NCBI GenBank assembly: GCA_028291845.1
Contig: JAQGNM010000452.1
Coordinates: forward strand, 1 to 11,112
Length of the DNA: 11,112 nucleotides
Reading direction: 5' to 3'
DNA from: Massilia sp.
GTDB lineage: Bacteria > Pseudomonadota > Gammaproteobacteria > Burkholderiales > Burkholderiaceae_D
This document shows, piece by piece, positions 5,637-11,112 of the stretch (positions within the stretch are counted from its first letter, which is position 1; every line of letters starts with the position of its first letter). Below the pieces are notes generated by a model. The model did not search any database, was not told the origin of the DNA, and worked only from the letters and a program-made list of their open reading frames with translations. The position numbers were made by a program, and so were the translations under genes.

Positions 5637-7889
5637 ATGAGCCAGGCCACGCCCGTTGCCCTTTCCCCCCCGCTGGACCTGTCCAGCTGCGACCAGGAGC
5701 CGATCCGCATTCCGGGCAGCATCCAGCCGCATGGCTTTTTGCTGTGCCTGTCCGCGCGGCTCGACGTACAACAGGCCAGCGATAACCTGGCGGCGCTGGC
5801 CGGCATGGCGGTGTCGGACGCCATCGGCCGGCCGCTCGAAGCGGTGGTGGGCGACGCCGCCACGGCCCTGCTCGCCCCTTACCGGGAGGGCGAGAACATG
5901 CCGGCCCGCGCGACCTATCTTGGCTCCGCAGCGCTGCCCAACGGCGCCTATTTCGACGTGCTCGGCCATGCCATCGACGGCCTGCTGCTGCTCGAATTCG
6001 AAGCCACCGCGCGCCATGCGCCCGCCGACTTTCGCCAGGTGTTCCCGCTGGTCGGCGAATTCCTGCAGAATTTGCCCAGCGCCACCACCATCGAGGCGAT
6101 GAGCACGCTGGCGGCGCGCCAGATCCGCGCCCTGACCGGCTTCGGCCGTGTGATGGTGTACCGTTTCGACCGCGACGGCGACGGCCACGTCATGGCCGAG
6201 TGCCGTGCCGACGGTTACCGTTCCTACCTGGGGCAGTATTTTCCCGCCTCGGACATCCCGCGCCAGGCGCGCGAGCTGTACCGCGTCAACCGCATCCGCC
6301 TGATCGGCGATGCCAACTACACGCCGTCGCGGCTGGTGCCGGAGGCCAACCCTCTCACCAAGGCCCCCACCGACCTGTCGTTTGCCGCCCTGCGCAGCGT
6401 GTCGCCGATCCACCTGCAATACATGCGCAACATGGACACGCTGGCGTCGATGTCGGTGTCGGTGATGGTCAAGGGACAATTGTGGGGCTTGATTTCATGC
6501 CATAACGCAGAGCCGCACCCGCTCGAGTTCGACAAGCGCAGCGCCTGCGAACAGCTGGGCCAGATCCTGTCGCTGTCGATCGAATCGCGCGAGGATGCAG
6601 ACGACCTGCAGTTCCGCCTCGAATTGCGGCGCATCATGGTGTCGATGCTGGCCGGCCTGACCCAGGGCGCCGACTTCATCGACAACATGAGCAATGTGTT
6701 CCCGGAACTGCTGCGCTTCGCGCGCGCCGGCGGCGTCGTCATCGTCGTCAACGATCGCGTGATCCTGCACGGTGACACCCCGGACGAGGCGCAGATCCGC
6801 GGCCTGGTCGACTGGCTCGGCGTGCACAGCCAGACCGACCTGTTTCACACCGATCAGCTGTCGGCGCAATATCCGCCGGCGGCCGACTTCGTGCGTAACG
6901 GCAGCGGCCTGCTGGCCATGCCGATTTCGCGCATCCACAAGCATTATCTGCTGTGGTTCCGCCCCGAGCTGGTGCAGACGGTCGATTGGGCCGGCAATCC
7001 GCACGGCAAGGACGACGCCGCGGCGCACGGTCAGCAACTGACCCCGCGCACCAGTTTCGCCAGCTGGCGCGAAACCATCCACGGCACCAGCGCGCCGTGG
7101 CACGCCGGCGAGATCGAGCTGGCCCTGGAGTTTCGCAGCGCGCTGCTGGGCATCGCCCTGGAGCGTGCCGAGCAGATGGCCGAACTGGCCGAAGAACTCG
7201 GCCGCGCCAACAAGGAACTGGAAGCGTTTTCGTATTCGGTGTCGCACGACCTGCGCGCGCCGCTGCGCCACATCGTCGGCTTTTCCAACCTGCTGATGGA
7301 ATCGAGCGACGACAGCACGCCGGAAACGCGCCAGCGCTTCCTGTCGAACATCAAGGATTCCGCCCGCCTGGCCGGCAAGCTGGTCGACGATTTGCTGAGT
7401 TTTTCGCAAATGGGCCGCGCCGCCCTGCGTCCGATCAGAGTCAACATGGACGACATGGTCCAGGGCGCGATCAACAAGCTGAGCGCCGACTATGCCGGCC
7501 GCAAGGTGGAATGGCAACTGGGCAAGCTGCCGCAGATTATCGCCGACCCCAGTTTCCTGCAGCTGGCCGTGTTCAACCTGCTGGCCAACGCCGTCAAGTT
7601 CACCGGCCAGAAAGACCTCGCCATCATCGCCGTGGACGCCGTTGATACCGCCGCCGAGACGGTGTTCCGGGTGGCCGACAACGGCGCCGGATTCAATATG
7701 GAATACGTGCACAAGTTATTCGGCGTATTCCAGCGCCTGCACCGCATGGAAGATTTCCAGGGCACCGGCATCGGCCTGGCCAATGTGCGCCGCATCGTCG
7801 AGCGTCACGGCGGACGCGCCTGGGCGGAATCGACGCAGGGTGAAGGCGCGACGTTTTATTTCAGTATTCCTAAAGTATTGAATCTTTAA
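5637..7889 (+). CDS. bphP: Bacteriophytochrome sensor histidine kinase (PAS-GAF-PHY-HisKA-HATPase)
   Basis: The 750-residue protein has the standard length of a bacteriophytochrome kinase. The PAS domain (about 15-125) begins with DLSSCDQEPI; Cys18 is at the usual biliverdin attachment position, and IPGSIQPHG (25-33) is the knot lasso motif. The GAF domain (about 150-315) holds RVMVYRF (Tyr175), PASDIP (203-208, Asp206), SPIHLQYMRN (His259) and WGLISCHN (His289), all chromophore-pocket elements. The PHY domain (about 325-510) carries the tongue motif PRTSF (470-474). The kinase has FSYSVSHDLRAPL with phospho-acceptor His537, N-box NLLANAVKF (647-655), G1 DNGAG (681-685) and G2 GTGIGLA (709-715). 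It should sense red/far-red light through biliverdin and phosphorylate the response regulator encoded 36 bases downstream. No heme oxygenase gene is in the window, so biliverdin must come from elsewhere. The start fits alignment to the family but lacks a clear ribosome binding site. Confidence 0.96.
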   Translation: MSQATPVALSPPLDLSSCDQEPIRIPGSIQPHGFLLCLSARLDVQQASDNLAALAGMAVSDAIGRPLEAVVGDAATALLAPYREGENMPARATYLGSAALPNGAYFDVLGHAIDGLLLLEFEATARHAPADFRQVFPLVGEFLQNLPSATTIEAMSTLAARQIRALTGFGRVMVYRFDRDGDGHVMAECRADGYRSYLGQYFPASDIPRQARELYRVNRIRLIGDANYTPSRLVPEANPLTKAPTDLSFAALRSVSPIHLQYMRNMDTLASMSVSVMVKGQLWGLISCHNAEPHPLEFDKRSACEQLGQILSLSIESREDADDLQFRLELRRIMVSMLAGLTQGADFIDNMSNVFPELLRFARAGGVVIVVNDRVILHGDTPDEAQIRGLVDWLGVHSQTDLFHTDQLSAQYPPAADFVRNGSGLLAMPISRIHKHYLLWFRPELVQTVDWAGNPHGKDDAAAHGQQLTPRTSFASWRETIHGTSAPWHAGEIELALEFRSALLGIALERAEQMAELAEELGRANKELEAFSYSVSHDLRAPLRHIVGFSNLLMESSDDSTPETRQRFLSNIKDSARLAGKLVDDLLSFSQMGRAALRPIRVNMDDMVQGAINKLSADYAGRKVEWQLGKLPQIIADPSFLQLAVFNLLANAVKFTGQKDLAIIAVDAVDTAAETVFRVADNGAGFNMEYVHKLFGVFQRLHRMEDFQGTGIGLANVRRIVERHGGRAWAESTQGEGATFYFSIPKVLNL

Positions 7890-7895
7890 TTTACC

Positions 7896-7910
7896 AGCTG
7901 TATTACAGCT
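7896..7910. repeat. Perfect 7-bp palindrome in the gap between bphP and its response regulator
   Basis: AGCTGTA (7896-7902), T, TACAGCT (7904-7910) fills nearly half of the 36-base intercistronic gap and ends just before the GAAGG ribosome binding site (7916-7920). In RNA it would form a stem of five pairs with a TATTA loop. It may tune translation or mRNA processing between the two genes; the following U content is too low for a strong terminator. Confidence 0.4.
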
Positions 7911-7915
7911 TATTT

Positions 7916-7920
7916 GAAGG
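7916..7920 (+). promoter_or_regulatory. Ribosome binding site of the response regulator gene
   Basis: GAAGG lies five bases before ATG 7926 and argues for that start rather than TTG 7914. Confidence 0.6.
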
Positions 7921-7925
7921 CACGC

Positions 7926-8390
7926 ATGTTAAAGCCCATCTTATTGGTCGAAGATAATCCGCACGACCTCGAGCTGACGCTGATCGCCCTCTCGCGCAGC
8001 CAGTTGGCCAATGAAGTCATCATCGCCCGCGACGGCGCCGAAGCACTCGACTACCTGATGACGCGCGGTCAGTACGAAGGCCGCCAGGCCGGCAACCCGG
8101 CGGTGGTGCTGCTCGACCTGAAATTGCCGAAAATCGACGGCCTCGAAGTGCTCAAGGCGATTCGCAGCACCGACGGCCTGCGCAGCACGCCGGTGGTGAT
8201 GCTGACGTCGTCGAAAGAAGAGCAGGATCTGATCCGCAGCTACGAGCTGGGGGTGAACGCGTATGTGGTCAAGCCGGTCGACTTCGGCGAATTTGTGCGG
8301 GCCATCGCTGATCTCGGTATCTTTTGGGCGGTGTTGAACGAGCCGCCTCCAGGCTCCGCCCGCTACATCAAACCCAACACTCAAAAGTGA
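7926..8390 (+). CDS. Single-domain CheY-like response regulator, Rcp1 type, phytochrome partner
   Basis: The 154-residue protein is a stand-alone receiver with no output domain. ATG 7926 is chosen over an in-frame TTG at 7914 because GAAGG lies five bases upstream and MLKPILLVEDN is the normal N-terminus. Acidic pocket Glu9 and Asp10, phospho-acceptor Asp64 (VVLLDLKLPKIDG), Thr94 and Lys116 (YVVKPV) are all present. The longer alpha2-beta3 loop (TRGQYEGRQAGNPAVVLL) and the C-terminal extension ending GIFWAVLNEPPPG are hallmarks of Rcp1-like regulators that accompany phytochromes in cyanobacteria and many proteobacteria. It should accept phosphate from His537 of the upstream kinase, with the signal passing on through an unknown partner, possibly by dimerisation or phosphorelay. 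Two candidate terminators follow. The last codons and stop form a 15-base sequence repeated in inverted form in the second terminator. Confidence 0.94.
   Translation: MLKPILLVEDNPHDLELTLIALSRSQLANEVIIARDGAEALDYLMTRGQYEGRQAGNPAVVLLDLKLPKIDGLEVLKAIRSTDGLRSTPVVMLTSSKEEQDLIRSYELGVNAYVVKPVDFGEFVRAIADLGIFWAVLNEPPPGSARYIKPNTQK
8376..8390 (+). repeat. 15-base element at the end of the response regulator gene, inverted copy at 8559-8573
   Basis: AACACTCAAAAGTGA encodes the last four residues and the stop of the response regulator. Its exact reverse complement is at 8559-8573, the right arm of the downstream terminator, and an 11-base direct copy (CACTCAAAAGT) is at 8542-8552, the left arm. Three related copies within 200 bases imply duplication of a terminator segment or selected alternative pairing. 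Confidence 0.6.
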
Positions 8391-8457
8391 GCGCCTGAAC
8401 GCCCGCGACCCTGCTCTACGAGGCGACAGTCGATCCGAATCGGGTTTGCGTTCCCCC

Positions 8458-8487
8458 AAAAATCATCCGGCTCCGCCGGTGATTTTT
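8458..8487. terminator. Bidirectional intrinsic terminator
   Basis: AAAAATCA, an unpaired T and CCGGC (8458-8471) pair with GCCGG and TGATTTTT (8475-8487) around a TCC loop. The GC core is flanked by A-run and T-run, so each strand ends in a U-tract after the hairpin. It serves the response regulator transcript from the left and can also stop the hybrid kinase transcript from the right, whose stop codon is about 90 bases away. Confidence 0.8.
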
Positions 8488-8541
8488 GCCTGACTGGCCC
8501 TGGCCGGTAAGCCGGTTTTAACCTTGGCTCACTGACTAATC

Positions 8542-8576
8542 CACTCAAAAGTAGGTTTTCACTTTTGAGTGTTTTT
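8542..8576 (+). terminator. Second intrinsic terminator, plus-strand orientation
   Basis: CACTCAAAAGT (8542-8552) pairs perfectly with ACTTTTGAGTG (8561-8571) across an eight-base loop and is followed by TTTTT (8572-8576), which overlaps the stop codon of the minus-strand kinase. The 11-bp stem is AT-rich, so it is weaker than the first terminator. On the minus strand no U-tract follows. It probably backs up the first terminator and shields the opposing gene from read-through. Confidence 0.7.
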
Positions 8577-10188
8577 ACGCAGCGATTGCCGCGTGGCGGC
8601 GGCGGAGGAGGTGGCGGATGCGGGCGCTGAGGATGTCGGGGGAGTAGGGTTTTTGCAGGAGGTTGACGGTGGCGTCGACTTTTCCTTCGTGGGCCAGCAC
8701 GCCTTCGGCGTAGCCGGAGGTGAACAACACCTGGGCGTCGGGCAGCTTGCTGCTGACGCGGTCGCGCAGTTCCAGGCTGCTGACCTGGCCGGGCATGATC
8801 ACATCCGTAAATACCAGGTCGATGTGTTCGCCGCTGTCGATGATCTCGACGGCGCTGGCGCCGTCGTGGGCGGAGAGCACCTGGTAGCCCAGGCCGGATA
8901 GCAATTCGACGGTCGAGGTGCGCACGTCGGGTTCGTCTTCCACCACCAGAATCGTTTCCAGGCCGCCGAACAATTGCGAGCTCACCCCGTCGTCGCGTTG
9001 CGCCAGCTCATCGTGACTGCGCTGCAGATAAATCTTGACGCTGGTGCCGCGTCCCAGTTCGCTTTCGAGCACAATATCGCCGCCCGATTGCTTGACGAAG
9101 CCATACGCCATCGACAGGCCAAGGCCGGTGCCCTGCCCGGTCGGCTTGGTGGTGTAGAACGGTTCGAAGGCGCGCGCCAGCACCTCCGGCGGCATGCCGG
9201 CGCCGGTGTCGGCCACTTCGATCATCACATGCGCATCGCCCTTCAGTTCGCCGGCGGCGGCATCGCCCGGCGGCACGTTGCGGGCACGGATGGTCAAGGT
9301 GCCGCCGTCGCTCATGGCGTCGCGCGCGTTGATCACCAGGTTCAGCAACACGTTGTTGAGCTGGCCGGGATCGACCGTGGTCGGCCACAAATCGCGCTCG
9401 ATGTCGCTGACCACGGTGGCGCGCGGGCCCAGCACGCGGCGCATCATGTCTTCCATGTCGAGCAGGACACTGGCCGGATCGATGACCACTGCCTGCAGCG
9501 GCTGGCGGCGGGCAAACGCCAGCAGGTGCGCCGACAGCTTGGCGCCCCGCTCGACGCCGGCCAGCGCCAGGTCGATACGCTTGAGCGATGTTTCGCTGAT
9601 CCCGCCAAGCAGTTTGATCAGTTGCAGGTTGCCGCCGATGATTTGCAGGACGTTGTTGAAATCATGGGCAACACCGCCGGTCAACTGGCCGATCGCTTCC
9701 ATCTTCTGCGCCTGGTGCAAGGCCGACTGGCTGGCGGCCAGTTCCTGCTGGCTGCGCCGTAACTCGATAAACGCGGCATCGCGCTGTTTTCGGGCAACGC
9801 ACGCTTCGTGGTGGTAACGCACGCGCGCCACCAGTTCGCGTCCGTCTGGCCATTTGACGAGGTAATCGTTGGCCCCGGCGGCGAAGGCGCGCGCCTTGAT
9901 GTCGGCATCCTCTTCGGACGACAGCAGGATGACGGGAATATGTTCGGTGACTGGATTGGCGCGCAACAACTTGACCACGCCGAAGCCGTCTACCTTGGGC
10001 ATGCGCAGGTCGACCAGCACGACAGTCGCTTCGGCCTCGATGGCGGCGTCCACCGCGCGGGTGGAGTCGGATTCATAACGCAGGCATAGCCGTGAAAAAT
10101 CGCGCAGGCTGTGCGCAATTAAATCTTGCGCAAACGGCTCGTCGTCGATCATCAAAACCGAGCAGTCTTCGAAGGCGTCGTCTTTCAT
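8575..10188 (-). CDS. REC-HisKA-HATPase-REC hybrid histidine kinase with WspR-like N-terminal receiver
   Basis: The 537-residue protein starts at ATG 10188 (TTG at 10194 is the only nearby alternative). The first receiver (about 10-130) has Asp15, Asp16, phospho-acceptor Asp60 (VVLVDLRMPKVDG) and Lys112 in ANDYLVKWPDGRELVARVRYH, followed by a helical linker QRDAAFIELRRSQQEL. From memory, both closely resemble WspR. The kinase core has LTGGVAHDFNN with His175, N-box NLVINARDAM (283-292), G1 DTGAG (327-331) and G2 GQGTGLGLS (351-359). The C-terminal receiver (about 411-530) has LVVEDEPD, Asp462 (FTDVIMPG) and Lys513 (QKP). There is no membrane segment or sensory PAS/GAF domain, so input presumably comes as phosphate on the first receiver, relayed through His175 to Asp462. 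It converges on the phytochrome operon, so joint transcription is excluded; a functional link is only suggested by proximity. Confidence 0.93.
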   Translation of the reverse strand: MKDDAFEDCSVLMIDDEPFAQDLIAHSLRDFSRLCLRYESDSTRAVDAAIEAEATVVLVDLRMPKVDGFGVVKLLRANPVTEHIPVILLSSEEDADIKARAFAAGANDYLVKWPDGRELVARVRYHHEACVARKQRDAAFIELRRSQQELAASQSALHQAQKMEAIGQLTGGVAHDFNNVLQIIGGNLQLIKLLGGISETSLKRIDLALAGVERGAKLSAHLLAFARRQPLQAVVIDPASVLLDMEDMMRRVLGPRATVVSDIERDLWPTTVDPGQLNNVLLNLVINARDAMSDGGTLTIRARNVPPGDAAAGELKGDAHVMIEVADTGAGMPPEVLARAFEPFYTTKPTGQGTGLGLSMAYGFVKQSGGDIVLESELGRGTSVKIYLQRSHDELAQRDDGVSSQLFGGLETILVVEDEPDVRTSTVELLSGLGYQVLSAHDGASAVEIIDSGEHIDLVFTDVIMPGQVSSLELRDRVSSKLPDAQVLFTSGYAEGVLAHEGKVDATVNLLQKPYSPDILSARIRHLLRRRHAAIAA

Positions 10189-10335
10189 AGGCAACTGGTC
10201 AGCCGGGCTATGGCTGAGCGATGGTGGTTCGATTTGTGAATTTTACATGAGCAATCGGAGTTTCTTGGCACAAATACTCAACCGTGCGCAACGGATTATG
10301 CCGCCGCATCGCAAGGCGCTTTGAAAATGTGCGGG
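10189..10335 (-). promoter_or_regulatory. Upstream region of the hybrid kinase gene
   Basis: A minus-strand TAAAAT (10245-10240) is a possible -10 element about 52 bases before the ATG, without a good -35. In the predicted leader, TCAGCC (10199-10204) and GGCTGA (10212-10217) form a six-base inverted repeat with a seven-base loop ending 10 bases before the start codon, where a ribosome binding site would be expected; none is obvious. The stretch also has to end the dehydrogenase transcript, but I see no intrinsic terminator. Confidence 0.35.
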
Positions 10336-11085
10336 TCATTTACGCACCGATTTCAGTTGGCGCAGATCGGCAATGGCATCGCGGCCAAAATCCTTGCTCA
10401 TCATATAGTCGATCAACTGGCGCGCCACCCGCGCCGGCGCCGCCAGTTCGCCCGACTGCTTCAGCGCGTCGAAACGCTGGCGCAGCGGAAAATGTTCGAT
10501 CGGGGTGGCGCGAATCTGCCCCTGCATGTCGGTATCGATGACGCCAGGCGACAGGCTGACGATGCGCAGGTTGCCGTTGTCATCCTGTGCGGCCGCGCTG
10601 GCATGCAGGTCGAGCGCCGCCTTGGTGGCGCAGTAGACGCTCCAGCCCGGATACGCGTTGCGCCCCGCCCCGCTGCTGACGTGGACGATACGGCAGGCGG
10701 CGCCCGGCGGCATGGCTTGCACCAGCGCCGCCGACAGCATCAAGGGGGCGGCGACGTTGATGGCGACGGCGCGGGCGACGTCCAGCGGGTCCTGCGAAGC
10801 GAGCGGCCCGACCGGCTGCACGGTGCCGGCATTATTGATGAGCAACACGGTATCGGCATCGGCCAGCCAGTCGCGCAGGCCATCGCCGCCCAGCCAGAAC
10901 GCCAGCGCGGCGGTGTCGGCCATGTCGAGCGAGACTTCCGTGAGACGGGCGGCGCCGCCGTCGGCGGGCGGCTGCTGGCTGGCCGAGCGGGCAATACCCA
11001 GAACGTGGGTGCCGCGTTCGAGCAGATCGGCGGCCAGGGCGGCGCCCAGCCCCTTCGAGTGTCCCGTAACAATTGCCTTGATCAT
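10336..11085 (-). CDS. Short-chain dehydrogenase/reductase (SDR) family oxidoreductase
   Basis: At 249 residues this is a classical-length SDR with a Rossmann fold. The cofactor motif is TGHSKGLG (7-14), a TGxxxGxG variant. NNAG (84-87) stabilises the central sheet. The catalytic set is Ser137 or Ser138 (IVHVSSGAG), Tyr151 and Lys155 (YCATK), with SPGVIDTDM (179-187) after the active site. It should carry out NAD(P)H-dependent carbonyl or alcohol oxidoreduction in the cytoplasm. The style is closest to the sepiapterin/benzil reductase-like group, but the substrate cannot be assigned. GGGAG lies five bases upstream of ATG 11085, supporting the start. Its stop is 147 bases upstream of the hybrid kinase start on the same strand, too far to infer tight coupling. 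Confidence 0.92.
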   Translation of the reverse strand: MIKAIVTGHSKGLGAALAADLLERGTHVLGIARSASQQPPADGGAARLTEVSLDMADTAALAFWLGGDGLRDWLADADTVLLINNAGTVQPVGPLASQDPLDVARAVAINVAAPLMLSAALVQAMPPGAACRIVHVSSGAGRNAYPGWSVYCATKAALDLHASAAAQDDNGNLRIVSLSPGVIDTDMQGQIRATPIEHFPLRQRFDALKQSGELAAPARVARQLIDYMMSKDFGRDAIADLRQLKSVRK

Positions 11086-11090
11086 CGCAT

Positions 11091-11095
11091 CTCCC
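11091..11095 (-). promoter_or_regulatory. Ribosome binding site of the SDR gene
   Basis: On the minus strand this reads GGGAG, five bases before the ATG at 11085. Confidence 0.6.
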
Positions 11096-11112
11096 TGCAG
11101 GGTTGGTCCAGG

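Noticed and set aside
8490..8520. Third hairpin in the 8391-8574 intergenic region (CCGG-TAAG-CCGG followed by TTTT)
   Set aside because: The stem has only four pairs; the flanking terminators are far stronger and explain the region.
10261..10280. TGGCAC sequence near 10266 as a sigma-54 promoter element
   Set aside because: The required GC-containing -12 element (TTGC-like) is absent at the proper spacing.
1..11112. CRISPR arrays, tRNA or rRNA genes, insertion sequences, phage genes
   Set aside because: No regularly spaced repeats, cloverleaf-like sequences, transposase or integrase motifs, or terminal inverted repeats were seen.

Overview
The window is GC-rich DNA, densely packed with genes. 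It looks like a chromosome segment of a betaproteobacterium, most plausibly Oxalobacteraceae (Massilia, Duganella or Janthinobacterium type). That assignment is inferred from codon use, the style of the proteins and the mix of two-component and exopolysaccharide genes; no rRNA or other marker gene is present to prove it. I see no tRNA, CRISPR array, insertion sequence, integrase or sharp composition shift.

Left third (1-2916). A minus-strand gene of unknown function runs off the left edge. Next to it on the same strand is a CHRD-domain lipoprotein (396-914). It is transcribed divergently from a complete half-size ABC exporter (1156-2916) across a 241-base intergenic region.

Middle (2955-5636). 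Convergent with the ABC exporter is a Wzc-like polysaccharide co-polymerase fused to a bacterial tyrosine autokinase (2955-5249), an exopolysaccharide regulator. It stands without any glycosyltransferase, Wza or phosphatase gene in view. A 387-base divergent intergenic region rich in inverted repeats separates it from the next unit.

Right half (5637-11112). A biliverdin-type bacteriophytochrome histidine kinase (5637-7889) is followed 36 bases later by a small CheY-like, Rcp1-type response regulator (7926-8390). Together they form a classic red/far-red light-sensing pair. Converging on them across a double terminator region is a REC-HisKA-HATPase-REC hybrid protein (8575-10188). Its first receiver and linker resemble those of the diguanylate cyclase WspR, but a kinase core replaces GGDEF. 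A short-chain dehydrogenase (10336-11085) closes the window.

A plausible joint theme is light or environmental signalling next to cell-surface and exopolysaccharide functions, but only the phytochrome and response regulator are linked by operon structure. Most of the sequence is ordinary. The more unusual signals are in non-coding DNA: palindromes at the phytochrome promoter, a 17-base near-repeat shared by two divergent intergenic regions, and a 15-base sequence ending the response regulator gene that recurs, inverted, in the downstream terminator.
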